This document shows positions 36,439 through 44,252 of a stretch of 64,000 bases of DNA, piece after piece. The position numbers and the translations under genes are program-made. The first letter of the stretch is position 1. The number at the start of each line of letters is the position of its first letter. Source of the DNA: Bacillus aerolatus. GTDB taxonomy: Bacteria > Bacillota > Bacilli > Bacillales > Domibacillaceae. The stretch lies in the NCBI RefSeq assembly GCF_009183655.1, contig NZ_WEIO01000001.1:186001-250000 (forward strand), given 5' to 3'. A model generated the notes under the pieces. It saw nothing but the letters and a program-made list of their open reading frames with translations. It did no database searches and was not told the DNA's origin.

Positions 36439-37630
36439 TTAAACATTGCGGGATAAAGCGGGAAGGCTGAGATGCTAATCCGAACCGAAGGCTAAAGGTA
36501 AAGCTTTAGTCAGGGGCAACGCATACGCACTGATCCTCGAAAGAGACTATAATGTGCGCACGAGACCGCAACATTACACAAGTAAATAACAATACTCGAA
36601 ACGTCCTTATGAATTTGGAAAGGGTGTCTGTCATGAATAGAGGCTACGCGGGATTCTATAAGAACTTTTATTTAAGGAGTTCTTATGAGTATGCATATGC
36701 GGTATATCTTGATTATTTTTCCTTACCATGGAGTTATGAGGACAAAGTATTTGATATCGGGTATAAAAAATATAAGCCAGACTTCTTTTTTTACGATAAA
36801 TACGGCAACCTTGAAAAAATAGTGGAAATTAAATCGCGAGAACCTAAAGTAAAAGAAAATGCGCTAAAGATCTTAAATACCATTGAAGAAATATATAATA
36901 TTAAGTGCGTATTAATATCTTATGAAGAGTTGCTTGAGCTGTATAACGAACTTCCATTCTCCTTAAATTCCGTAATTACAAAATGGAATAGCTCTCTTGA
37001 TACGACAATAAACAAGTCATCTAAAGGGGAATTAAATGCACATTACCAAATGAAACATAGTGAGGAAGTTAAGAAAAAAATAGGTGAACATACAAAACAA
37101 TTATGGGCATCAAATTCAGCATCTAAAGAGCGGATGATTGAAGGGCTTAGAAAATCTGGACTTTCTCAAAAGGGGAAAATAAAAACTCCCAGAGAAATAA
37201 GAAGATGTAAATTATGTATAGAGAAATTTGAAGTTTTAATTACATCTTCACAGGTATACTGTAGCCAACAATGCTCTGGAAAATATGCTATAGAAATAGC
37301 AACTCAAGCTTATATTCATAAGAGGGAAGGTATTCATGCAGAAATTCGCACCTATATTATTCAATGGGCCGAACAAAACAAAGAATTGATTTTACAGGCG
37401 CAATTCAATAGAATTAAGCCCACAATCAATCCGATGGTAGAAGAAATTTATCAAAGGTTTGGGGTGAAAGATTTTAGAGTAATATCCAAAGCCGTATTTG
37501 GAGAAGATCGTGGAAGAAAAGAACTGCTTATATTTATGAAGCAAGTGTGTAATGAAGATGTATGCTGAGCTTACAGAAATTCAACTGTAAGAACTAGAGG
37601 ATAAAAAGCCTTTAGGATAACAAAAAACTG
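36424..37630 (+). other. Putative self-splicing group I intron in nrdJ
   Basis: 1,207 bp removed exactly restores the NPCG|EQPLAPFSVCNL frame of NrdJ. The 5' exon ends in U, the intron ends in G (omega-G at 37630), and P1 and P10 are both formed. Other pairings seen by eye: hairpin CTAAAG/CTTTAG (36492-36509), TAATGT/ACATTA (36550-36576), a CTC-GAAA-GAG tetraloop near 36535-36544, TTGCGG (36446) with CCGCAA (36566), and after the ORF a perfect 7-bp hairpin CTTACAG/CTGTAAG (37570-37591). CTAAAGG (36492) is also complementary to CCTTTAG (37609). I could not fold the core, so P3-P8 are not assigned. The whole insert is clearly more AT-rich than nrdJ. Confidence 0.82.
36633..37568 (+). CDS. Intron-encoded homing endonuclease candidate (PD-(D/E)XK-like + NUMOD3-like + zinc finger)
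   Basis: 311 residues from the ATG at 36633, which has GGAAAGGG 8 bases upstream; the frame is open from 36552 but that part overlaps intron RNA structure. N-terminal domain (about 1-105): SSYEYAYAVYLD with E19, then KPDFFFYD with P49-D50, then EKIVEIKS with E65 and K67, the order E...PD...ExK of PD-(D/E)XK or Vsr-like nucleases. Residues 142-158 (HSEEVKKKIGEHTKQLW) resemble the NUMOD3 DNA-binding motif of GIY-YIG/HNH homing enzymes. A zinc finger follows: C192-C195 and C210-C214. The tail (220-311) is helical and basic. Likely role: cutting intron-less nrdJ alleles. AT-rich codon use unlike nrdJ. Domain naming is by eye only. Confidence 0.75.
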   Translation: MNRGYAGFYKNFYLRSSYEYAYAVYLDYFSLPWSYEDKVFDIGYKKYKPDFFFYDKYGNLEKIVEIKSREPKVKENALKILNTIEEIYNIKCVLISYEELLELYNELPFSLNSVITKWNSSLDTTINKSSKGELNAHYQMKHSEEVKKKIGEHTKQLWASNSASKERMIEGLRKSGLSQKGKIKTPREIRRCKLCIEKFEVLITSSQVYCSQQCSGKYAIEIATQAYIHKREGIHAEIRTYIIQWAEQNKELILQAQFNRIKPTINPMVEEIYQRFGVKDFRVISKAVFGEDRGRKELLIFMKQVCNEDVC

Positions 37631-38752
37631 GAACAACCACTCGCACCATTTTCCGTCTGTAACTTAGCTGCCGTGAACCTAGCAGAAATGGCAGACAAGG
37701 AAACAAAAACGGTTAATTTTGAAAAGTTGAGAGAGACGGTTCGCACAGGTGTCCGTATGCAGGATAACGTGATTGATGCGACACCTTATTTCTTAGAAGA
37801 AAACAAAAAGCAAGCGCTCGGCGAACGCCGTGTCGGCCTTGGTGTGATGGGCCTTGCTGACTTATTAATTTATTGTGAAAAAGAGTACGGTTCACCGGAA
37901 GGCAATGAATTAGTGGACAAAGTGTTTGAAACGATTGCCACAACAGCTTATAAAGCATCTGTTGAACTGGCGAAAGAAAAAGGCAGTTTCCCGTTCCTTG
38001 AAGGTGAAACTGCAGAAGAAACAAATCGTCTGCGCCAAGCATTCAGTGAAACAGGATTTATGCAAAAGATGCCAGAAGACGTACGAGAAGCAATTCTGGA
38101 AAGTGGAATTCGTAATTCGCATCTCTTAACTGTTGCTCCAACGGGGTCCACTGGAACAATGGTTGGAGTATCTACAGGCCTAGAGCCTTACTTCTCCTTC
38201 ACATACTACCGCAGCGGACGCTTAGGTAAGTTTATTGAAGTGAAAGCGGATATTGTGAAAGATTATTTAGAGCGTCATCCAGATGCCAATCCTGATCAGC
38301 TGCCGGAATGGTTTGTGACAGCGATGAGTCTCGCTCCTGAAGCGCACGCGGATGTTCAATGTGTCATTCAGCGCTGGATTGACAGCTCGATTTCTAAAAC
38401 GGTGAATGCTCCGCGTGGTTACACTGTTGAACAAGTAGAGCAAGTGTACGAGCGTCTTTATAAAGGCGGTGCGAAAGGCGGCACCGTTTATGTGGACGGC
38501 AGCCGTGATTCACAAGTGCTGACATTGAAAGCGGAAGAAAATGATTTCGATGAACAAGAGGAAACAAAACCGAAAGAACATGAACATCACATCGTTCTTG
38601 TTGATACGATTCAAGAAATCCGCTCCACAAACGTCACAATCGGCAGCGAAGTCGGCAATACTTGCCCGGTCTGCCGCAAAGGAACAGTCGAAGAAATGGG
38701 CGGGTGCAACACATGTACAAACTGTGGCGCCCAGCTGAAATGTGGTTTGTAA
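37631..38752 (+). CDS. nrdJ: NrdJ, exon 2
   Basis: 373 codons plus stop, starting EQPLAPFSVCNLAAVNLAE, the continuation of the NPCG active-site motif; E481 is the active-site glutamate. It holds the rest of the reductase barrel, including the conserved LLTVAPTGSTGTMVGVSTGLEP loop region at about 38125-38190, and a C-terminal tail with CPVC...CNTC-TNC cysteines that look like a zinc ribbon or thiol-relay element. No ribosome-binding site precedes it, consistent with being an exon rather than a separate gene. An internal GTG at 37673 is not a real start. Confidence 0.9.
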   Translation, partial: EQPLAPFSVCNLAAVNLAEMADKETKTVNFEKLRETVRTGVRMQDNVIDATPYFLEENKKQALGERRVGLGVMGLADLLIYCEKEYGSPEGNELVDKVFETIATTAYKASVELAKEKGSFPFLEGETAEETNRLRQAFSETGFMQKMPEDVREAILESGIRNSHLLTVAPTGSTGTMVGVSTGLEPYFSFTYYRSGRLGKFIEVKADIVKDYLERHPDANPDQLPEWFVTAMSLAPEAHADVQCVIQRWIDSSISKTVNAPRGYTVEQVEQVYERLYKGGAKGGTVYVDGSRDSQVLTLKAEENDFDEQEETKPKEHEHHIVLVDTIQEIRSTNVTIGSEVGNTCPVCRKGTVEEMGGCNTCTNCGAQLKCGL

Positions 38753-38770
38753 TTAATAAATAAAATAATT

Positions 38771-38810
38771 AAAACCGGCTTCCGTTTACGATTTGGAAGC
38801 CGGTTTTTTT
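38771..38810 (+). terminator. nrdJ terminator
   Basis: Perfect 13-bp stem AAAACCGGCTTCC / GGAAGCCGGTTTT, then TTTT. Confidence 0.92.
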
Positions 38811-38822
38811 ATTTGTTACCAT

Positions 38823-38986
38823 TAAAATGAACAACTTGTTGAGAATGATGAATAACGCTCCGAATTCGTGAACAACCATCCCCAAATGATAAACAACGCC
38901 CCCGAATTCGTGAACAACTGTCCCCAAATGACGAACACCGCTCCCAAACTCGTGAACAACCACCTCGAAATGATGAACAACTACCC
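38823..38986. repeat. Tandem 21/42-bp repeat array between nrdJ and yqhO
   Basis: Three 42-bp units (38861-38902, 38903-38944, 38945-38986), each made of two related 21-mers: CGAATTCGTGAACAACNNNCC then CCAAATGATGAACAACGCYCC in idealised form. Two more decayed 21-mers precede them (38823-38860). GAACAAC recurs every 21 bp, two helical turns. The minus strand is open through the array, but the protein would only be a VVHEFG repeat; I do not call it a gene. Confidence 0.85.
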
Positions 38987-39077
38987 CGTCAGCAACGATC
39001 TTTTTAATATTATCTTCTAGGACAACTTCTCCCCGATTACACATATAAAAAGCAAGCAGAAAGGGAGAGAAGAGTGT

Positions 39078-39950
39078 ATGAAAATCGATGGTGTCTTTTC
39101 AGGAGGGGGAATAAAAGGGTTCGCGCTCATTGGCGCATATGAAGCGATTGAACAGAGGGGGCTGACGTTTGTCAGACTGGCCGGGACGAGTGCGGGAGCG
39201 ATTATGGCGGCGTTAATTGCGGCCGGGTATACGAGTGAAGAGTTAAAGAAAGTGATGACCGAAGTAAATGAAAAGCAGCTGCTTGACGAAACACGGTTCG
39301 ATTTCCCGTTTGCCCGCTGGCTGAGTATTTATTTTAAGCTAGGTTTGTATAAAGGGAAAAAGCTTGAGCAATGGCTTGAAGGCCTATTGGCACAAAAAGG
39401 GATCCGCTCATTTGGCGATCTTGCTCCCGGTGCACTGCGGGTAGTTACATCAGATATTACGAATGGGCGGATGCTCACGCTGCCAGATGACTTTCCCGCG
39501 TATAAAATCAACCCGCGCACGTTTTCAGTTGCTCGAGCGGTCAGGATGAGCTGCACCTTGCCTTACTTTTTTCAGCCGGTGAAAATCCTTGAGCCGCATG
39601 GAAACGCTTTGATGGTGGATGGCGGAGTGCTGAGCAATTTTCCTCTCTGGTTGTTTGACGAAGAAAAAAAGCGTCCGCGGCCGGTACTTGGGATAAAGCT
39701 GAGTACACAAACAATGGCACTTCCGCGGCAAGTAAAAACAGGAGCGGACTTGTTCAGCGCGCTGCTCCATACAATGAAGGATGCGCACGATGCAAGGTAT
39801 ATTTCGAGAAGGCATGAGAAAAACATTATTTTTATTCCGGTAAAAGGCACTGCTGTGACAGAATTTAACTTAACAGACGAAAAAAAAGACGCCCTAATTC
39901 AAACGGGGCGCGAGTATGCAGAAGCGTTTTTAAAACGCTGGTGCTATTAA
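39078..39950 (+). CDS. yqhO: Patatin-like phospholipase (YqhO)
   Basis: 290 residues. The oxyanion-hole motif SGGGIKGFALIGAYEA (about 8-23), nucleophile elbow AGTSAG (about 37-42) and catalytic Asp in VDGGVLSNFP (about 182-191) give a complete Ser-Asp dyad. It is predicted to be a lipid acyl hydrolase in the cytoplasm; substrate unknown. ATG with AAGGGAGAGA upstream. It is followed by a convergent gene, with a shared terminator. Confidence 0.9.
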   Translation: MKIDGVFSGGGIKGFALIGAYEAIEQRGLTFVRLAGTSAGAIMAALIAAGYTSEELKKVMTEVNEKQLLDETRFDFPFARWLSIYFKLGLYKGKKLEQWLEGLLAQKGIRSFGDLAPGALRVVTSDITNGRMLTLPDDFPAYKINPRTFSVARAVRMSCTLPYFFQPVKILEPHGNALMVDGGVLSNFPLWLFDEEKKRPRPVLGIKLSTQTMALPRQVKTGADLFSALLHTMKDAHDARYISRRHEKNIIFIPVKGTAVTEFNLTDEKKDALIQTGREYAEAFLKRWCY

Positions 39951-39985
39951 CAACCGGGCCTTAAGAAGACGCCCGGTTGTTTCTT
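39949..39985. terminator. Bidirectional terminator, yqhO / yqhP
   Basis: 11-bp stem AACAACCGGGC / GCCCGGTTGTT, followed by a T-rich tract on the plus strand. Confidence 0.82.
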
Positions 39986-40320
39986 TTTCCTTTTTTTCCT
40001 TCAATAACGGTTAAATGGCTGGCGCTTTTTCTGCGGAAAGGTTTCTTTTTCGAAGAAACAGGTGAAGAAGAGGAAGGTTTTTGTTTTTTTTGCAGCCTTT
40101 TCTTTGATTGCTTGGCTGCCTTTGCAAACGCCTTATCTTCCGTGCCGCCGCCGAGCCGTTTTCGAATGACTAAACGGTAAATGAAATAAATAACCACAGC
40201 GGTGATAACAAGTACGATCAGCTGTTTTACTAAAGCCCCAGGCGAATAAAGCAGCATGGAAACTAAACCAATAGCAGCGAGTCCAATGAGTGTATAGGCA
40301 ATGACTGTCCGGATTGTCAA
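39961..40320 (-). CDS. yqhP: YqhP-like small membrane protein
   Basis: 119 residues from the TTG at 40318-40320, with AGGAGG 7 bases upstream; a GTG three codons earlier overlaps that site. Two membrane helices (about 8-26 and 33-51) and a very basic, Ser/Lys-rich cytoplasmic tail (KKRLQKKQKPSSSS, then KKKPFRRKS). It resembles the YqhP/SA1362 family. Function unknown. Downstream of yqhQ on the same strand, gap of 46 bases. Confidence 0.75.
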   Translation of the reverse strand: MTIRTVIAYTLIGLAAIGLVSMLLYSPGALVKQLIVLVITAVVIYFIYRLVIRKRLGGGTEDKAFAKAAKQSKKRLQKKQKPSSSSPVSSKKKPFRRKSASHLTVIEGKKGKRNNRASS

Positions 40321-40366
40321 AAAAGCCACCTCCTAAAGAGCTGTTAAATCAGCTGTTATTTACATC

Positions 40367-41311
40367 TTAGACAATTTTCTCTGTACTTAACCCCTTTTTC
40401 GTGTTTTCTTCCATTGTTACCAGTTTTTCAAATGAAGCGATCGCCACTTCCACCTGGTCATCTTCTGGTTCTTTTGTTGTCAGCAACTGAAGCCATAAGC
40501 CCGGATAGCCAAGAAAGCGAAGCACAGGCACGTCACGCAATTTGTTTGTCAGCTGCAGCACTTCAAATGAAATGCCTAAAACGACTGGAATAAGGGCGAT
40601 TCTGTTTAATACTCGAACATAAAGCGGATCTGTTGGAACGAGCATATAAACAAAGATACCGACAATGACGGTGAATAAAATAAAACTAGACCCGCAGCGA
40701 TAATGGAGACGGGAAGCTGCCTGCACATTTTCCACTGTCAATGGGCGGCCGCTTTCAAACGCGTTAATTACTTTATGTTCAGCTCCGTGATATTGAAACA
40801 CACGTTTAATGAGCGGGGTTAAAGCGATTAAATAAATATATATAAGCAGGAGAAGCAGCTTAAAAACGCCTTCAATTAAGATTTGCGCAAAGTCGCTCGA
40901 AAAAACAGGACGAGTGAGCTCCGCAAGAAACACAGGCACGAGCGTAAAAATAAATTTTCCGAATAAAAAAGAAAGAATGCCGACTGCAGCTACACCGAGC
41001 ACCATCGTCCATTTTGAAGGCTCCGCACTTTCTGCCGGCTGCCCGTCTTCCTCAGGATCCAAGTCATACTGCTCCTGCGCAAAATTCAAATGCTTCGAAC
41101 CGGTTGCTGCCGAATCTAAAATAGCAAAAATCCCTCGTAAAAAAGGAACTTTCTTCAGTTTTTGCAAAACAGGCTGCGATTTTCTTGGCAAATGGAAAAA
41201 TTCGATTGAACGGTCTTTTCGACGAATCGCTGTGACCGTATGATATTTCCCGCCAAACATGACGCCTTCGATAAGAGCCTGCCCGCCATAAACCGGCTTT
41301 TGATCACTCAT
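40367..41311 (-). CDS. yqhQ: YqhQ-like membrane protein (DUF1385)
   Basis: 314 residues. It starts with YGGQALIEGVMFGGK, the DUF1385 hallmark, and contains FQYHGAEHKVINAFESG and SRLHYRCGSSFILF (about 185-220), also conserved in this family. Four or five hydrophobic helices are at about 105-130, 150-170, 215-235 and 240-260. Family role unknown; the invariant HGAEHK motif suggests a metal or enzymatic site. ATG with AGAGGG 8 bases upstream. Confidence 0.88.
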   Translation of the reverse strand: MSDQKPVYGGQALIEGVMFGGKYHTVTAIRRKDRSIEFFHLPRKSQPVLQKLKKVPFLRGIFAILDSAATGSKHLNFAQEQYDLDPEEDGQPAESAEPSKWTMVLGVAAVGILSFLFGKFIFTLVPVFLAELTRPVFSSDFAQILIEGVFKLLLLLIYIYLIALTPLIKRVFQYHGAEHKVINAFESGRPLTVENVQAASRLHYRCGSSFILFTVIVGIFVYMLVPTDPLYVRVLNRIALIPVVLGISFEVLQLTNKLRDVPVLRFLGYPGLWLQLLTTKEPEDDQVEVAIASFEKLVTMEENTKKGLSTEKIV

Positions 41312-41450
41312 CTTATACCCTCTTTCATTACTAACAGATGTAAAAAGCTTCTATATACATATTCTATCCCTTTTTAAGCAAAAATAAAAGCTGAATCACT
41401 CAGTAATCTTGCTTTTATGTGTTTTTTACTTATTCTTGTGGAGGTGCGCA

Positions 41451-41960
41451 ATGGAACAGAAGCAAATACGAGAAAAAAAAGCTGAATTTCCTTTAAGTTA
41501 TGCATTGGTAATAGGGTTATTTGGAGGTCTGATTTGGGGGGGAGCAGCTCAATTGGCAGCCTATTTTCATTTTATAACATTTGACATAAACGCCGTAGTC
41601 AAATACGTAAATGTGCCAAAAATTCAAAATGGATTTCCTAAAGCAATGGCTGGTCTGGCTTTTCAAATAGGAATATCCGTCATTCTTGCTATCGTGTATT
41701 TTTTTCTTCTGAAAAAAAGCAAAACAATCTGGGCAGGGGTGCTTTTCGGCGCAGCGCTATGGGGGATTTTGTTTATAGTTATCCATCCGCTCTTAGCAAG
41801 TATTCCGTCGTGGAGAACACTTAACACCGATACGATTTCCACCACTCTTTGTCTGTTCATACTGTATGGTTTATTTATTGGGTATTCCATTTCTTACGGA
41901 TATGAGCAGCATCTTCTGAAAGAGAAACGCTTAAACGCCTGGAAAAAGGTAAACGAGTAA
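41451..41960 (+). CDS. yqhR: YqhR-like membrane protein
   Basis: 169 residues from the ATG at 41451, with GGAGGTG 6 bases upstream. Four membrane helices (about 15-37, 63-86, 93-112, 127-147). It lies divergent from yqhQ and upstream of aroQ, the position of B. subtilis yqhR. No motif tells a function. Confidence 0.78.
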   Translation: MEQKQIREKKAEFPLSYALVIGLFGGLIWGGAAQLAAYFHFITFDINAVVKYVNVPKIQNGFPKAMAGLAFQIGISVILAIVYFFLLKKSKTIWAGVLFGAALWGILFIVIHPLLASIPSWRTLNTDTISTTLCLFILYGLFIGYSISYGYEQHLLKEKRLNAWKKVNE

Positions 41961-42026
41961 GTAGTTTTTGGGATTTTAGATATGTTAAAATATTCATGCA
42001 ACTAAAATTCGGGGGCAGGGGATAGC

Positions 42027-42482
42027 ATGCAACATATTCTTTTATTAAACGGACCAAATTTAAATCGGCTGGGGAAACGAGAACCAGATATTTACGGAAG
42101 CGAAACATTAGAAGACCTTGAAAGCCGCATTATTGCCAAAGGAAGAGAGTTGGGGGCGTCTGTCAGTACGTTTCAATCCAATCATGAAGGGGAATTGATT
42201 GACAGACTTCATCTGGCTGCCGATGAAGAAATCGATGGCATCATCTTTAATCCGGGAGCCTTTACTCATTACAGCTATGCCATTAGGGATGCTGTCGCTT
42301 CCATTCCTGTGCCGGTGATTGAAGTGCATATAAGCAATGTTCATAATCGTGAACCGTTTCGGGAACATTCAGTCATTGCGCCTGTGGCAGCCGGACAAAT
42401 TGCGGGGCTTGGCTTTTTGGGCTATGACTTTGCCTTGCAGGCACTTATACATAAACAAGGGAAGGAAGAATCAAATGACTAA
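42027..42482 (+). CDS. aroQ: AroQ, type II 3-dehydroquinate dehydratase
   Basis: 151 residues, standard for type II enzymes. Conserved active-site pieces: NGPNLNRLGKREPDIYG (about 8-24, with catalytic Arg and Tyr), FQSNHEGELID (about 49-59), NPGAFTHYSYAIRDA (about 75-89) and EVHISNVHNRE (about 98-108, catalytic His). Third step of the shikimate pathway. The stop overlaps the yqhT start by 8 bases. GGGGCAGGGGA precedes the ATG. Confidence 0.95.
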   Translation: MQHILLLNGPNLNRLGKREPDIYGSETLEDLESRIIAKGRELGASVSTFQSNHEGELIDRLHLAADEEIDGIIFNPGAFTHYSYAIRDAVASIPVPVIEVHISNVHNREPFREHSVIAPVAAGQIAGLGFLGYDFALQALIHKQGKEESND

Positions 42483-43536
42483 GATAGAAAAGCTGCGTGC
42501 GCAGATGAAAAAGAAAGGACTTGACGGCCTGCTTGTTATGAGCCCATACAACCGCCGGTACGTTTCAAACTTCACTGGCTCTGCCGGGGCTGTGCTTATT
42601 TCGGAAGAAAAAGCTCTTTTCATTACTGATTTCCGCTACGTTGAGCAGGCGGAAAAGCAGGCGCAAGGATTTCAAGTAGTCCAGCATAAAGGAACGTTAC
42701 ATGAAGAAGCAGCGGTACAAGCTGAACAGCTAGGTATTCAGCGGCTCGGCTTTGAGAAAGCGTACACTACTTTTCAATCCTACGAAACGCTTAAAGGACT
42801 GATCAAGGGAGAGTTAGTGCCAGTAAGTGAAATGATTGAAAAATTGCGCTTGATTAAGGATGATTCAGAGATTAAGATATTAAAGGAAGCAGCCGATATC
42901 GCCGATGCAGCTTTTAAGCATATCATTGAATTTATCCAGCCGGGAAAGACTGAATTGGATGTTTCCAATGAACTTGAGTTTTTCATGAGAAAATGGGGTG
43001 CAGCATCTTCTTCATTTGATACGATCGTAGCATCAGGCAAGCGGTCAGCTTTGCCCCATGGCGTGGCAAGTGATAAAGTGATTGAAAAAGGCGATATGGT
43101 TACATTGGATTACGGAGCTTATTATAAAGGGTACGTTTCCGATATTACCCGGACTGTGGCAGTCGGGGAACCATCTGAACAATTGAAGGAAATTTACCAA
43201 ATTGTGCTCGATGCTCAAGTGAAAGGCATGGAACAGATTAAAAGCGGCCTAACGGGCAAAGAGGCTGATGCGATTACCCGTGACTACATTACCGAAAAAG
43301 GATATGGGGAGTATTTCGGCCACTCGACAGGCCATGGCATCGGACTCGAAGTTCATGAAGGACCGGCGCTTTCCTTCCGTTCTGATACAGTCCTCGAGCC
43401 GGGAATGATTGTTACGGTTGAACCGGGCATTTATGTGCCAGGCCTCGGCGGTGTGCGTATTGAAGATGATACACTGATTACAGAAACAGGCAACGAAACG
43501 CTCACGCATTCCACTAAAGATTTACTTATTCTTTAA
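42475..43536 (+). CDS. yqhT: Xaa-Pro dipeptidase/aminopeptidase (YqhT, M24B)
   Basis: 353 residues from the ATG at 42475, with GGGAAGGAAG upstream; the open frame before it runs inside aroQ. N-terminal creatinase-like domain, then the pita-bread M24 catalytic domain with metal ligands in TLDYGAYYKGYVSDITRT (two Asp), STGHGIGLEVHE (His), TVEPGIY and GGVRIEDD (Glu). It cleaves X-Pro bonds in peptides. Coupled to aroQ and 21 bases before efp, an arrangement common in Bacillus. Confidence 0.93.
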   Translation: MTKIEKLRAQMKKKGLDGLLVMSPYNRRYVSNFTGSAGAVLISEEKALFITDFRYVEQAEKQAQGFQVVQHKGTLHEEAAVQAEQLGIQRLGFEKAYTTFQSYETLKGLIKGELVPVSEMIEKLRLIKDDSEIKILKEAADIADAAFKHIIEFIQPGKTELDVSNELEFFMRKWGAASSSFDTIVASGKRSALPHGVASDKVIEKGDMVTLDYGAYYKGYVSDITRTVAVGEPSEQLKEIYQIVLDAQVKGMEQIKSGLTGKEADAITRDYITEKGYGEYFGHSTGHGIGLEVHEGPALSFRSDTVLEPGMIVTVEPGIYVPGLGGVRIEDDTLITETGNETLTHSTKDLLIL

Positions 43537-43557
43537 GGAAACAGGAGGAAAAATAAG

Positions 43558-44115
43558 ATGATTTCAGTAAATGATTTTCGCACAGGTTTAACGATTGAAG
43601 TAGATGGCGGGCTTTGGCGCGTTGTTGATTTCCAGCACGTCAAACCGGGAAAAGGAGCGGCTTTCGTTCGTTCCAAGCTGCGTAACCTGCGCAACGGCAA
43701 CATACAAGAAAAAACGTTCCGTGCAGGGGAAAAAGTTGGGAAAGCTCAAATTGACCACCGCAGAATGCAGTATTTATATGCAAACGGCGATCAGCACGTA
43801 TTCATGGACAATGACTCTTATGAGCAAATTGAATTGCCGGCTTCTCAAATTGAGTACGAATTAAAATTCTTGAAGGAAAACATGGAAGTGTCCATTATGA
43901 TGTATCACACTGAGACGCTCGGAATAGACCTTCCGAACACGGTAGAATTGAAAGTAATCGAAACAGAGCCTGGAATTAAAGGTGACACAGCTTCAGGCGG
44001 CTCAAAGCCTGCTAAGGTTGAAACAGGCCTAACAGTCCAAGTGCCATTCTTCGTTAATGAAGGCGATGTACTTATTGTTAATACAGATGACGGCAGCTAC
44101 GTCTCCCGTGCTTAA
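43558..44115 (+). CDS. efp: Elongation factor P
   Basis: 185 residues, three beta-barrel domains. The tip residue that is modified in many species is K32 in KPGKGAAF; the C-terminal [17 protein letters not shown] segment is conserved. It relieves ribosome stalling at polyproline. ATG with AGGAGG upstream. Followed by a strong terminator. Confidence 0.97.
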   Translation: MISVNDFRTGLTIEVDGGLWRVVDFQHVKPGKGAAFVRSKLRNLRNGNIQEKTFRAGEKVGKAQIDHRRMQYLYANGDQHVFMDNDSYEQIELPASQIEYELKFLKENMEVSIMMYHTETLGIDLPNTVELKVIETEPGIKGDTASGGSKPAKVETGLTVQVPFFVNEGDVLIVNTDDGSYVSRA

Positions 44116-44122
44116 AGAATAG

Positions 44123-44153
44123 AGCTGTTCCCTTTTATGGGGAACAGCTTTTT
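44123..44153 (+). terminator. efp terminator
   Basis: 10-bp stem AGCTGTTCCC / GGGGAACAGCT with an approximately 7-base loop and TTTTT. Confidence 0.88.
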
Positions 44154-44204
44154 GTGCATCTAAAATGCTGGCAGAAATAAAAGAAAATAAATAGACTAAA
44201 TGTG

Positions 44205-44237
44205 AATGGCCGGATATTTCCGGTCATTTTTTCTTTT
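44205..44237 (+). terminator. Second terminator-like hairpin before spoIIIAA
   Basis: 9-bp stem AATGGCCGG / CCGGTCATT (one G.U pair) followed by TTTTT. It would insulate the sporulation operon from efp read-through. Confidence 0.65.
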
Positions 44238-44252
44238 GTCAAAACAGAGCTG

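Noticed and set aside
36424-37630. Group II intron or insertion sequence in nrdJ
   Set aside because: No GTGYG 5' end or AY 3' end, no reverse transcriptase or transposase, no terminal inverted repeats and no target duplication.
36421-37640. Intein in NrdJ instead of an intron
   Set aside because: The frame hits TAA at 36454 and the internal ORF is in a different frame from both exons, so no continuous precursor protein exists; intein splice motifs are absent.
34984-38752. nrdJ as a frameshifted pseudogene or two separate genes
   Set aside because: Both exons are fully open, join exactly at a conserved motif and keep all catalytic residues; exon 2 has no start or ribosome-binding site of its own.
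38823-38986. CRISPR array
   Set aside because: Repeats are contiguous and degenerate, with no unique spacers and no cas genes.
38769-39044. 91-codon minus-strand ORF through the tandem repeats
   Set aside because: No ribosome-binding site, a start inside unrelated sequence, and a protein made only of VVHEFG-like repeats. It arises because a 21-bp repeat keeps one frame open.
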